DNA of 64,000 nucleotides from assembly GCA_947846985.1 (NCBI GenBank), contig CANTUZ010000004.1, forward strand, positions 11,026,927-11,090,926, given 5' to 3'. Positions 36,434 through 48,400 of this stretch are shown piece by piece. The DNA comes from Fratercula arctica (lineage: Eukaryota; Chordata; Aves; Charadriiformes; Alcidae). Position 1 is the first letter of the stretch. Each line of letters starts with the position of its first letter. The notes beneath the pieces were generated by a model, which searched no databases, was not told where the DNA came from, and saw only the letters and a program-made list of their open reading frames with translations. The position numbers and the translations under genes are program-made.

Positions 36434-36540
36434 TGTGATTAAATTGCAGGCTTGGGAGTCTGACAATTTGTGTTGTATTCCCAGTTCTGCCACAAAGTTG
36501 ACGTAGCAGGATGTATGGCTTCACTCACGGATGTTTTTTC
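36434..36540 (+). repeat. MIR/CORE-type SINE relic (forward)
   Basis: The forward order of a MIR-type element is visible. A tRNA-like head (gcaggcttgggagtctgac) is followed by 'tgtattcccagttctgccac', then a decayed 'gctgtgtgaccttgggcaagtcac' part (gtagcaggatgtatggcttc), and 'actcacggatg'. The 3' tail is lost in AT-rich sequence. This is an old amniote relic. Confidence 0.6.
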
Positions 36541-37786
36541 TTATAAATATATGAACATTACAATATGTGCAATTGCATACCTAATTTATGCACATAGACA
36601 GAACAGTGACCATACATGTAAACGAGGTATTTGCAGATGCAAATAGCTACTTATGCATATAACAGGCCAACAGAAACACACAGTTGTTGTAATTATACCC
36701 ACAAACTATGTGAATGAATGAATGGTCACGCTATGAAAATCAGACTGCTGGCTACACTGTTCATTTATACCATTTTTAAGACCAGGAGACTATTATTAAT
36801 ATTCCTATCCATGATGAGGCATGGCTTATTACCATTTGTAATGAGCTTTAAGATTATTAGATGGGAGGAGCTAAAGAGCAGCAATTTTTTTAATCTGTGC
36901 CTGGAGGGTTAATTTATTTCATAGATTCTTCCCTTTGGAGGATCTTGAAAAATGTAGTAATTCTTGCTTGGTTCACACTTGCAGAACTGAGTATCACAGG
37001 GTATATGTGGGTGCTTCTCCCCTGGTCCCAAAAAGGAAAAACAAGAGCGTGGAGATAAAATGCAGTTACTCTTTCAGTGCTTTTAAAGCCTTCCCCGAGC
37101 CGTGCTGTGCTCTCGCAGGCAGGATGCGAGTGGATGTGGAGCCCGTTTGTTTGGTTTGTAACTTTGCTGCCGTCCCTCAGGCGCTTCGTGTACAGCGTAG
37201 TCGGTGTGATAAAGTAGCAACGGGGGAGAAAGCCAAGGCAAAAGCAGGATGTCAGACAGAGCTCTTTAAAAGGCAGTGTTTTGGTGGCTGAAAAACTGCA
37301 CATCCTGCTTGGGGTTTGTCTTTCAGGGAAGAACCAAAACCAGAGCATCCTGCATAAGAAACCACAACGCACCGCACAACACTAAGTCAAGCTAATTGCA
37401 CATGGGAGACCTCTGCACCTGAAGAGGGTGTTGATCTGGGAGATTTAAACCATCTATTTGCCAAGTTGTGCATTCTTAATAAGTATGATTTGCGAGGCAG
37501 TGCTTCCAGAATATCATTCCTTCTCTCAGATAGCCCACGTACTGCTGTGTCCTACCAGAGGGAGTGATTGAGAATCGGTTACGGCTCGGTTGTTTCCACC
37601 CAGCTCATTTCTTTCAATAGTTGCAGTGGAAAGCTAAATATCTTTTTATCAAATGTTCATTCAGTAATGTCAAATTACAAGCAAATGTAAAAGCAATTAT
37701 CCAGGAGAAAATAAGGTAGCTGAAACATAAGTATTTATTTAATACTATGAATTTTTAATTATGTATTCTCAATTCTTTCTTATTAG
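36541..37786. other. non-coding stretch, nothing identified
   Basis: Overlapping frames on both strands at 36914-37372 (minus, 152 codons) and 36935-37291 (plus, 118 codons) make this the most open part of the window. Neither has a recognisable domain, and neither begins or ends at convincing splice sites. The segment 37085-37215 is locally richer in CpG, which itself lowers stop-codon density. Confidence 0.5.
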
Positions 37787-37863
37787 GTCTGTATTTCAGG
37801 ACAGATGACCTTCCAATACAGCCGGTTTATGTGGGCTGCTCGCTGCTCAGACTGGAGGACACA
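37787..37863 (+). CDS. possible internal exon, product unknown
   Basis: A 77-nt segment follows a pyrimidine-rich acceptor (ttctttcttattag) and ends at a strong donor (ACA followed by gtaagt). One frame is open across it. One base from a previous exon would complete the first codon, then come 25 codons that start LYFRTDDLPIQPVYVG, ending in phase 0. The peptide is of ordinary globular composition. A second acceptor (gtatttcag) 13 nt further in would give a shorter form. A second frame is also open, which reduces the weight of the evidence. I do not recognise the protein and could not link it to other exons. It could belong to a gene with very long introns. Confidence 0.3.
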
Positions 37864-39195
37864 GTAAGTTTTTGAGCAACTCTTTTTATGGGAATGGTGG
37901 GAGAGAGGGATGTGTGCTTGGATCTTTTCTTGAGGGAAACTGGGGTTCATCCAGGTTGTGACAACTGGAGCAAATTTTTTCCCAGGTACTGTAAGACAGA
38001 CATAGCTGTAACAATGTTCTTAATTACTAAGGCCAACAGTACTTTATTTTACACTGAATGATTTGGAAACTTTCAGGAGATGTGTCTTTGGTTTGGCTTT
38101 GAAAGCTTTTTAGCTGGAACCGGGCAATGGTAATAGTTCGCTTTTTTCCTAACCAGTTCATTTCAAGATATATAAATACAGACTTTCTAAACTAAGAAAT
38201 AAATATTTGAAAACTAGAAAAGGTATTTTGTTCAGTTTTCTTGAACTCTTCCTTAAAGGAAAACTAACCTGAAAGCTAGTACAATAATAAATCCTTCATA
38301 TGTACAAAATCCCCAGTTCGTTTATTTGTAGTCTAAACGTGGACATTAACGTGTGGATCTTTTTCAATATTTAACATTTTTTTAATTAATTTTTGCAAGA
38401 AGATAGCTCATATATATTGTATTTGCTGTAATAGAAAGTATTTCAGTTGCATGGAAGTCATAGAAAACACCATTATAATAGTTTGAATAATCTTAAATCC
38501 TATTATAGGAAGGTTTCAAGAGTGTTGGGCTTGTCTTTACTTTGATTTCTTCATTGTTGTTTTTTCTTAACTTTCCACACTGCAAGCGAACCTCTGCTAT
38601 TTGCACTATGCAGATGCAGTCTTATTATTTTACTACTGCAAATAGAATACTGTTTTAGCTGATAAAGTGGGGAGTGTTACTAGGACCAGGGCACTTGCAT
38701 CCTTATATTAATTTGAACTGGGACACTAATAAGTGCTCACTATAAATAGCATGAGAGGCAAAAATGTTCAAAAAAAATTGGTAAAGCTACAGCTGAAGCA
38801 AGTAATAGGAATACAGTTCCTCAGTTAATCTCCAGGGAACATATCTTTCATTTAACTTCGGAATATTCAGATGAATTTTAAATTGTGTATAACCGTATCT
38901 CCACAAAATGCATCCTACTCATTGATGCTAATGGAGTCATTTAGAAGTCTGAGAATCTGCGCTTTATCTGATAACTTTATAAACTTAGTTTGACTTGAGG
39001 CTTATGACTCACATGAGAAGTTGCACAGCTACTAAAAATAAGGCTGTAATCCCGTGATAGGAAATCTTCGAAAATTTAGGAGATTCAGATAAACTGTGCA
39101 CTGGCTCTCAACTCATCTGAACTCTAGTGAATCTTGCTGCTCTGGAAATCTCTATGGAAATCTGAGAAAGTTAAGGAACCGTCTCTGATATGGAA
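37864..39195. other. non-coding stretch, nothing identified
   Basis: If the exon candidate just upstream is real, this would be intron. It holds no simple repeat of note. The phrase 'cattgatgctaatggagtca' at 38920-38939 resembles the 'cattgaagtcaatggagt' word found in old amniote repeats, but no element can be delimited. Confidence 0.5.
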
Positions 39196-39196
39196 A

Positions 39197-39300
39197 GCAC
39201 AGAAGATGGAGGAAGGTCTGCAGTCAGACCTGCCACTGATTTACTGAATGATCTTGGGTAAGCGTCCAGATGCTCAGCTTAAATCTGAGCAGAAATTAAT
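39197..39300 (+). repeat. MIR/CORE-type SINE relic (forward)
   Basis: The words 'gaaggtctgcagtcagacc', 'tgccactgatttactgaatg' and 'atgatcttgggtaag' follow each other as in the 5' half and core of a MIR-type SINE (gccactgacttactgggtgaccttgggcaag in the family, from memory). The 3' part is not recognisable. Confidence 0.55.
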
Positions 39301-39516
39301 CGTCCTTCACTGTTACCTTTTTTCTTTTGCGAGCTCATGGAAACCAGTGTTTTTAACTGAGAATTTGCTTAAAGATACCCCGAACTGCTTGGTAGTAGGA
39401 CTGAGAAACTCGGTGCATATTTTATTTGGAGGGTTAAAGATCTCAAACTGGTATCTGTCATACAGTTTTGCATAGAAGGTCCTCAGTATTCAAAAGGCCT
39501 CTGAGGCTTACTGCCA

Positions 39517-39605
39517 TAATCATAAAATCATAGAATGTGTTGGGTTGGAAGGGACCTTTGAAGGTCATCTAGTCCAACCCCCCTGCAGTAAGCAGGGACA
39601 ATGAT
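39517..39605 (-). mobile_element. CR1 LINE 3' end fragment
   Basis: On the plus strand the fragment opens with the CR1 terminal microsatellite in reverse (aatcataaaatcatagaatg), then 'ttgggttggaagggaccttt', 'gaaggtcatctagtccaacc' and 'cccctgcagtaagcagggac'. The element therefore lies on the minus strand. It is only about 90 bp long and keeps just the 3' UTR, so it was severely 5'-truncated at insertion. Confidence 0.92.
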
Positions 39606-42600
39606 GGTGGTAAGAGCAGCAATAGCAGGTTAGAATGATTAGGAGAACCACCGTTGTGCTATATTTATTCATTCAAGTTTTAATTAAAATTTAGTCAGGA
39701 ATTGAAGAATTTTAAAAAAAAAAAAACCCCAACAAACAAAGTAAAAAAAACCCCTATAACTGGATTTTTTTGACATCTCACTATAGATTCAGTTCAGGAT
39801 TCACTTTGAGTTTTACGCATATGTGTGCAAGTCCTTAGGCTACAAGAACTCATGTTGTGTCTCTCTTGGATAAACTGAAATGGAGAAGGAAAATAATGTT
39901 ATTTTTTGTTTAAGGACCTTTTTTTGCCATATATGTTTGTTGGGATATTTGATAAAGAAGAAAGTAAGTAGTCAATACGTATCAAATTGTTTATTTCTGC
40001 AAACTATTAAGTTTTAAGATTTATGTTTTATTAGGAATCAGGAAAAAGTCTGAGTACAGGCAAGAAATAAACAGCAGGATGTGAATCCAGGAGAAATTTA
40101 ATGACAGAAAGGAATCTCAGATTTTGCGAATTGTATCTATTTTGCAGCAAATGATAAATAAACAAAACCTGTGGATCTTAAACCCACTAACTCTACCCTA
40201 TGAAATTCATAAGCAACTCCCAGTTCTACGGCTTGCGAAAATCTCTAGTACAAACACAAACGTCTTGTTTATATAATTTCATGAGGTGATGCAATTAAGG
40301 TGAAGTGTACTTAGTATAAAGATTACAAATATGCTTCTCTGTGTACATGACACTTTTAAAGGACTGTAACAAGATGGCTTAAGTAGCAGACACAGCACCT
40401 CTTTGTCTCTATTGCAGCAATAATTGGCTTAAGAGGCAGACAATGTTAGTGAACATTTCCCTGCGCTCCTTGGAAAATCTCTTCAGTCCTGGCAAATGTG
40501 TTTGCTCCGCAATTCATTTTGTAGGTATTAAGCCCAGTGCCGTTTGCCTACCAAACCATGATCTCCTTAAGCAGATTACAGTTTATTGCTCCAAACATCA
40601 GCATCTGAAGGGGAAGGAACATTGCCATGACGTCATCCCAGCAGGTAGTGACATTTTGAATGCTTGATGACATTTCCTTTTGTAAATAGACAAGGGAAGT
40701 CAGTAGGTGCAGCATTGCTTTACCTTTTGTGAAATGTCACTGCACTGAGGCAAGCGAAAGAACTCCTGTATATTATTTTATTGTTTCTGGGAAACAGAAG
40801 GAAATTACACCAAAAGGCTCGTAGTACCCTATGTATTTCTTACATTATTTGCTAAGGTTGCTCTAAAGAAATACCAATGAACTCCACTGCATGCATTGTT
40901 AGTTTTTATAATAAGTAGCTCTCTTACTTAAATTCATGCCTCTTTACACTTCTAATGCTCCTGACTTTGGCTCCTAGAAAAGACATCTTTTACAACCTTA
41001 CCATCTGTCCTCAGGATTTACTTTAACAAGTAAATGTTATTCTCGTAATACCTAAAGTTTTTCATGTCCTTATCTCTTCTGTTTGCTTTCTGGCATCTGA
41101 TGGACTGATATATTGTCGATCATTAGAATAATGCTTCCGATTTTGGTCCCTGCTCTTTTATTATCATTTTGAGTCTCCTGGCTCTCACTTGCCTTCAGTC
41201 ATCGTGCACCCTAGTACCCACTGAGAAGAGTAATGTCATTGTCGTGCTTGGCCCTGGCACTTTTTCCTCTATTATAGACATCTTGGGACTCCTGTGATTA
41301 CAGATCATAGAAAAAGAAACACAATTATTCTGAGTGTCGTCATCCCCAAGAGAAAGCATGTATGGTCTGCAGTGTTATCTTTTTCTCTGGAAAGCCGACC
41401 CCAAATAGATCTGTGAATCCCACTGAAATTTGAGTCTAATGTAAAAACATCTCGGGAATAGTCCAATGCAATATTTTGTTCTTAAAATACTTCTCCTGAA
41501 TGCCATCTATCTTCCAGTCTGAGCTGCAACCAGCTGGTTTTCATCCAGCTCTCTGTTTCTGCCAGCTATTGAGAGCAGTTGGCACCATCTCTGTCTACCT
41601 CCGATGAAAACTCAGCATAGAAAAAGATATAATCAGTATGTTAATAATAATATATATAGCCCAGGCTCATTAGATGATCATTCCCAGTAGTTTTCCATCA
41701 AAATTGAACTGAACCCATGGACTATTCTGACCTCACAGGACCTTGTGTATTTGGTTATTTAAGAAATACTTAACAAATTTTGTCTTCTAAGATCAGTCTA
41801 TAGATCAGCTAATGCAAGGATGAAATACTCTATATAGGTTATACCAACATCCATTTGGAACAGCTGCACACCACTGCAGCCAGGCCAGCGGTCCCCACCC
41901 AGTGGGCTCCAATGGCTCATCCAGCACCCTTTCTGTCTCACCGGTGCTCCCCCAGGGTCTCCCAAACCTCCTTTTGCCTTCCTGAGTGCCTCACGCTGAT
42001 CTGCGGCACAAGCTTTCTTGTTTTGAGCTGTTTCATCGCCGTGATGCTGTTGAGCGCTAGCTGGACGGGGCAGCAATGAGGTGCTCCTGTGGACATCTCT
42101 GCGCTTCTCACCTCTTGCAAATACACCCTGTGTCATTATGATTAATACTTTGATTTTGTGGCTTTCCTCTTATATTCAGAGGTCTTCTCCTGTGCCACCA
42201 GCATCTTTCCCCAATATCCTTCTTTTCTCTGTCTAATTCTCTGTGCCGCCAAGATTTCTTTTCCCAAGAGGTTATCTCTGAAATTTTGTTACTTATTCTC
42301 AACAGACCAGCAGAAAGCTCTCTCGCTTCTCCTCTCTTCTGATCCTGCAACACACAGCGGGTGTTAAGTGGGATGAATTCAGTAGGCAAGTTGCTGTCTT
42401 GCATCTTCCATTTGCTACCGATTCCAGCAGATACCTTCCTCTCTACCCAAAGGCTAAATCCCCACCATTTTTTTCTTCTGTTTTCTTAATCACTTTATGA
42501 AAGTGGCGGTGATAGTCCATCTGCCTAAATGAAACTTGCCACGCAAGAAACATACCTCTGGGAAACATGTACGTGTGAGTGGGGAGGAGCTGTGGGCAAA

Positions 42601-42887
42601 AGCAGAGCCAGGTCTTTGGCAACCATGTACTCTTACATAAGAGTCTTCTTCCTGATAACTGTATTGTGGATGGTAGAAAAGTTTTTGAGATGTCCCAACA
42701 AGAAATCGTTCAACACCGCTCACAGAAGGTACAGGAAAGAAAGTACAATCTCTGGATTGTAATATAGCACAGCCTGGGAGACTGGCTGTGATTAGCACAA
42801 TTTATCCTCATCATGTTAGAGTGACTGTGCCATCAATATTTAAAAGGCCACAAATCATCTTCCCAAGATGTGATTCTGTGAGTAAAT
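39606..42887. other. non-coding stretch, nothing identified
   Basis: No supported gene. A run of A with C and G interruptions lies at about 39713-39754. The segment 41860-42130 is clearly richer in G and C than its surroundings and is open on both strands for 60-110 codons, but has no recognised domain, CpG-island density or promoter motif. An ATAATATATATAG phrase lies near 41646-41659. Confidence 0.5.
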
Positions 42888-42919
42888 TTTGCACCCACTC
42901 ACTTTGAGTGGGTTGCAAA
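42888..42919. repeat. short inverted repeat (hairpin)
   Basis: An 8-bp perfect inverted repeat, cccactca (42894-42901) and tgagtggg (42905-42912), is separated by only 3 bases. The arms extend outwards as tttgca and tgcaaa around one unpaired T, so about 14 pairs can form. No function is indicated by the sequence alone. Confidence 0.7.
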
Positions 42920-44137
42920 TATATTCACATGTTCTTCATCACAACTGAGCAGCGGCAGCGTGCATTCCTTTTAAAGGAAGCTGGGATGAAAAAAGCTGCC
43001 TCTAAAAAAGGCAGATTAATCTCTTGGAAACTCCCCACTGGAACATTGTAACATTAACTGGCAGTTTCCCCTGATCCAGGTAATTTATTCATGAAACTTA
43101 TGGAGGTTAATCAAAAGTTCATATAATTGTAATAAACAGAATACATAATGGACTAATCATGCAATTCAAGGCATTTTGTAATTTATTTGAAATATCAGAT
43201 AAAAATAACTAAGAGGTGTGCCAGGAAGCCAGCAAATAATTTGGAAACTGATGAGCATGGCATACCTGCTGAACTATGAATAGATAACGTAGTGTCTAAA
43301 AGTATATAGATAAATATAATAAAGCAGCAAGTGTTCCACAGGCTTATACTTTTTTGAAGGCTTTAAAATTGATTCTAAAACTCACATTGCCACCTCTTGT
43401 ACAATCTGGTTCCCAGTGTAGCCCTTCAGCAGCGCAGCTCTGAGGAGTCCTCTGGCTGGGCCCTGGGAGGGCTCAGGAGAAGGGGCTCCATTTGCCCCTT
43501 CTAAAGGTGGAGGAAGCATATTGATCAGATGGCATTCACATACAGTGTGTTACTATAACCAGTTTATTCTTGCTTCAAAATTAAAATTAGACAGAGGGAA
43601 TATAACTTTAGAACGTGAATGCATGTTTGTTGAAAAAGCATTCTGATTTTGACACTTCTTGGGGCAGAAAATAAATAAGATTGTGTGTTAAGGCCTGTTT
43701 ATTACGACTTTATGGTAAGTGCAGCTGAGTTTCTAGGACTGTGCCCACCTCACCAAGTGCCCCCAGACTAGCCAAATGTGAATGAAATCAGCTGCACCAG
43801 TATACCCAATATGTGAACGCAAAATAGGCATTCATTTGTGTTTGCTTTTTCTTTTTCCAAGAAGGATTTGTTAAAGATTAGTAAGGATAGAAACTATGCT
43901 ATAGAAACACTGTTAGGTTCAGGGTGCAGTGTAAGGTGACTTGTGGTGCTTTGTTTGTGTTTTTTTTTTTTTTTTTTAATGACAGGCAGAAAAAAATTCT
44001 ATATTGTATGTGCAAGCACATAGACACATAAAGCGTATGTTTTCTCATAAATAATTAGAGAAAATAGCTACCTATAGATAGAAAATATCTGTAAAATAGA
44101 TGTGTGTACATATGTATGGATGTGTACTGAGTACTGA
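42920..44137. other. non-coding stretch, nothing identified
   Basis: No gene or repeat family recognised. A T run of 17 bases is present near 43961-43977. The segment 42980-43200 is free of simple repeats and AT-rich, with several TAAT words. Confidence 0.5.
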
Positions 44138-44322
44138 TGGGTGACTGAACGCTGGCATAGGTTGCCTGGAGAAGGTATGGAGTCTCCATCGCTGGAGATA
44201 TTCAAAAGCCATCTGGAGATGGTCCTGGGCAGCCTGCTCTGGGTCACCCTGCTTGAGCAGGGGGCTTGGACAAGATGACCTCCAGAGGTCCCTTCCAACC
44301 ATTCTGTGATCCTGTGAAATTC
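44138..44322 (+). mobile_element. CR1 LINE, 5'-truncated 3' end
   Basis: In plus orientation the segment starts inside the C-terminal part of CR1 ORF2 (gaacgctggcataggttgcc). It continues through an open frame with WHRLPGEGMESPSLEIFK-type words to a stop after the WTR word, then 'gatgacctccagaggtccct', 'tccaaccattctgtgatcct' and the terminal octamer-like repeat. It is truncated at its 5' end near 44138. The antisense frame of 168 codons (44072-44578) that crosses it is a shadow. The copy seems fairly young because the ORF2 end is not broken. Confidence 0.92.
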
Positions 44323-45102
44323 TCATATATGAGGAAAAAGTACATGCTTTAGTGGGGGAAAGACAGTGTTTAAAAATGTCCTGTGTGTTTTCCTTATACC
44401 AAAAATGTGATTTTATACTTGGCTTCTTGATAACGAATTGATTTAAAACTTTGTATGGCTGGGCACTGAAAATCAAGACATGTAAAAATGAAGTAGTCTG
44501 ACATGCTGCAGAAGAAACATATTTTCTAAAAAATCGAATGACTGAAATGTCCAGTTCTAAAAACAAAACCCCAAGCAAATGGTGTCACCTATAGAGAGGG
44601 TGAGGAGATACAATCCAATTTCCTGAAAAAAATCATAATTTTCCCAGGATATGGAGCTGAACAGCCTAATAAGGGGATCATACAAAAAGAAATCTTAAAC
44701 ATTTCACAGGAAGGCATTTTTCAGACCTTGGTTGGAAGACTTTCAACTCAACAGTTGCTTTAATCAGTTTAGTCAATTATATTCAGGGGAATCACTTCAA
44801 AAGCACAAGAAAATTTAATGTTATGCCTTGTAAGTGATGAATAACTTCTAGACTCTGTTCTCTTCTTAAACCCATACAAAAAAGATGAAAAGATTAGCAC
44901 TTCCCGTAACACCTTCACTTTCCAGGATTGCCTTGAAAGCGGCAAGTAAAGCACGGTAGATTTTAAAACTAAAGAGGCTATTGTGCAGAAATTAATTGAT
45001 GGCCTTGTTTTGACTGTGTGATAGCAGCAGAAGTGATGAGTGTAGACCTTGTTTCAGCGTTTTGCTTTCCAGCACCTGGCAGAAAAGTCGGCGAGCTGAA
45101 TC
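44323..45102. other. non-coding stretch, nothing identified
   Basis: AT-rich sequence between the CR1 fragment and the degenerate tandem array. No gene, RNA or repeat can be supported. Confidence 0.55.
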
Positions 45103-45306
45103 CTAGCAGGTAAATTCTTTTTTTGGAAGCAAGCAGGCTTTTTGAAGCAAGCGAGTAAACTCCTCTCTCAGGCGATCTTTTTTTCTTTCTAATAGGCACT
45201 TTTCCTTTCAGGCAATCAAATCTTTTTCCGCTCTGTACACAAGCCTTCTTCCTTTCAGGCAGGTAAACTTTTTCCTCCCCCGTTATTTCCCCCTGGTAAG
45301 CAAACA
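45103..45306. repeat. degenerate tandem array, unit about 20-27 bp
   Basis: The words 'agcaggtaaattcttttttt', 'caagcaggctttttgaag', 'caagcgagtaaactcctctc', 'tcaggcgatctttttttc', 'ttcaggcaatcaaatctttt' and 'ttcaggcaggtaaacttttt' follow each other, with spacers of different length. They look like diverged copies of one motif of the kind cAGGCrrgtAAA-CTTTTT. The minus-strand frame across them (44978-45307, 109 codons) is consequently rich in Lys and repeated residues, and is probably not a gene. Confidence 0.5.
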
Positions 45307-45433
45307 TAACCTAAAAGAAAAGGACAGATTAAAGCTGTTTGCCCATAAAACTCTGCCGCCTTCCTATACTAGGAATTTGTCTTGTGACCTACTTCCTTAA
45401 CACTGTTTGCTATTGAGCAAGGACAAAACCCAA

Positions 45434-45491
45434 ATGTCATTTCATGACATAATCCACTGTCAAAATTGGCACTAGCCAGCAGGCCTGCTGG
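45434..45491. repeat. two adjacent palindromes
   Basis: An inverted repeat atgtcat-ttc-atgacat occupies 45434-45450. A perfect 16-base palindrome, ccagcaggcctgctgg, occupies 45476-45491. They are 25 bases apart. Either could be a dimeric protein-binding site, but nothing else in the sequence supports that. Confidence 0.75.
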
Positions 45492-48400
45492 TGGTCGCTC
45501 ACAGATAACAACTGTGGAGCAGGCATAGCAAATGCATTTTTTCCACGGAATATGGTAAGTCAGGGATGAAGAGTATTGGGAAAGAAGGGTGGGAGAACTT
45601 GTGCTGCCTCTGTCATGTCTCATATATTCTTGAGACTTAAGTCTCCAGTACTTGTCAATGACTTGTCAAGCTGGCATTCTTCAAAAACACGCCGTTAATT
45701 GGTGTCACACAAACACACTGGGTATATTTTTTACAGTACCAGTAGTGGGTTTATTACTTACCCCCTTCTTCGTTACCAGTATTAATATATACTGGCTTTG
45801 TAAGGTGATGGTCTTAAGTGCAATTAAGTTTCTGAGTAGTAACTAATGCTTTGGAACCTTCATGTTTAAAAAAATTGTAATATTTAAGCATTCAAGTTTG
45901 GAATTCTGAAAATAACGTTCCTTTTGTAGACTAATATCCACCTTATGACTGAGACCACAGTTTACAGGATTATTCTTTTGTAGAGTCCTAAACACATACA
46001 TCCTTCTGTTTATAAAATACATTGTGCAGTAACAGTAAGTAAAAATCCCTCCCAGTATTAGGCCAGGCCCGAGCTCCTTGCAATATCAAAAGCTTCGCAA
46101 GCTTATTTTACAAGGCTTCATTCTAAATTGCAGCAGGATAGTATAGAAAGATGCCTGTGTGTTTAGGAGCAGTGAAAGAAGGCTAGGTGAAGATACTTGA
46201 GTTGACATCCATTGCAAGAGTCTAAAAATTCAATGCAAACATTTGAATGCAGTTTTGAAATTTATATAACTTGGAGTGAAATTCTCTATTCATCAAATTT
46301 TTGTATTTTAATGGGAGAAAGAAGACAACTCTTTTTTTTAAACTCATCAACGTTGTTTTCTCGGCATTTGAAGTACTCTTTAGGCTATTTATTAACATTT
46401 GTTCCGGAAAGCTCCTTTTTCCTACAGAACATGTAAATGCTCCTGATTTCATAGGCACAACCAGCTGAATGCAGCTATTCCCTCGATAGGAGACACATGC
46501 CCTATCTCATCTGCGGACGTTGATAGATGTCACTTAGTATCATGTCTCCATTTTCACGTTCACACAAAAAGAGCACAAAAACTAATTTGCTTTTTGGCTT
46601 CCTCGACTGCCATCTCCTTTGCAGCTCTGCACCTCATCTTTTCGGTATTGCCGCGTGCCTGATTTCCCAGGCAAGGTGTCCGCAGGATACCCCCCCCCTT
46701 GCCGAGCAGATGGGAGAGGTGCCAAACCTGATTGGGTTTGCGCAGGATGTCATGATTTGCATCGCTGCAGAGCTACAGAGGGCGGTGAGGCAGCTGGGGA
46801 AAGGCCCTGGGTAACTTGTTGGTTGTCAGCAACACAGCAGAATATTTTCACTGTACCTTGGAGCGCATGGAAGATGTAGTACATTTCCTGAAGAATACCA
46901 TGCATATTTAATTGAACTCCTTGCCCAGTGAGTCTGACATGTCATATCAGCCCTTACTCAGTGCCCTTACACAAATCTCAGCCATTAGTTCTGTTTTTTC
47001 CTTTGCATTTTATTCTCCTGCAGTAACTGCCTATTGGTTTTAGTCATTTGCTGCAATATTTGCTATGGGATGCAACAGGTGAAAATGAACAGTGCTATGG
47101 CTTTTGCAGATATTAGATAATGTCTCGTGCGGGCCTGGTACCTGGAGATAATTACACCTTTTAGTAGATTTACGCTGCCCGCTTTATTTCCTGTCACCTG
47201 GGGAATAATTATATGCTACCTACCTGCCTTTTCATACTGTTTTATCAACTATTTCTTTTATTTATGTACAATGGGACTGTTGGGACCAGTAACTTTCATT
47301 TTCTCCATTTATCAAAATATTTAACTAGCATACTCCAAGGTGAGTCATCATTAAATAATGGTTCAGGGCACTGCTGAGGTTAAGTCTAAATCATTATAGT
47401 TGTTTCTCTTGCTTCAGACCCCCCAAACCTCCCTTCTGGCAGTGCAAAAACCTTGACAGCTATGGGCTTAGGTCACACCATTTAGTATCAAGGAACTGTC
47501 AGTTCTTGTTTTGTTTTTGCTATTCTGCTCATTAGTCAAAGCAGATTCTTTGCAGCAGGTCTGCCTGCTGCATCCTAACCCGGTACATCCTCAGGAGTGT
47601 GATCCCGGGATGATCCACCATACGGGGTGAAAGTATCAGTGCTCTGTCACAGTAAACCAACTGTAACATCTTCCTGCGTTCGCTTTACACAGCCTGGCAG
47701 TTTTGCAAGGAGCCATGTTAAAGCAGCAGCCTTCAGTTTCTCTGTTAGCTATTTTTCTGGGGGGGGTAATGTACCTTGAGGAATTAGGGTTTTTCCCCAG
47801 CCCGAATATGCGTGTAGTAATGCTCTCAACAGATGGCCAATACTTGACAGTATGTTGTTTGTGGATGACTTAAATGAATCAAAGGCTCATCCATAATTAA
47901 GAGGTAAATAGAGAGAATTTCAGCTGCAGAAAAAAATTCTTCTATTTCCTTCATAATCTATTTGCAAAATATATGTGGGATTGAACTGCAATGTTTTATT
48001 GTAACTTAGGTAGTTGCCAGATATTAAAAACACCGCACTAAGTTGCTAAAATTTGTCATTCTTCCACAGAGTACACACCTGTTACATTTTTATTTTTGTT
48101 TTCTAAAAGACTGAACAGATTTTTAGGGTGTAGATAGGTAGATATATTTTGCACACAGAAATACCACTAAAAGAGCATTGCAACACAAAGTCACGCGTTA
48201 GGAAATATCAGAACTAAAATCCACTATTCAAAGTACATTCCAAATCAGCCCCTGATGCATCTTAATTGTGGGGGTGTGAGCGCAACATTCTGTTCTTACG
48301 TCTTGACCCTTGACTCATTCAGAATGCTGAATGGTCTACAGGAAACCAAATACAGTCTGGGAAACCGACTACACAGCTGTCCACTAGTTAGTGTTTCTTC

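Noticed and set aside
36914..37372. 152-codon minus frame overlapping a 118-codon plus frame
   Set aside because: Both strands are open at once because the segment is locally richer in G and C. There are no splice signals at the ends and no recognisable protein.
44072..44578. Longest open frame in the window (168 codons, minus strand)
   Set aside because: It runs antisense across the plus-strand CR1 fragment at 44138-44322 and has no domain, so it is a shadow of the repeat.
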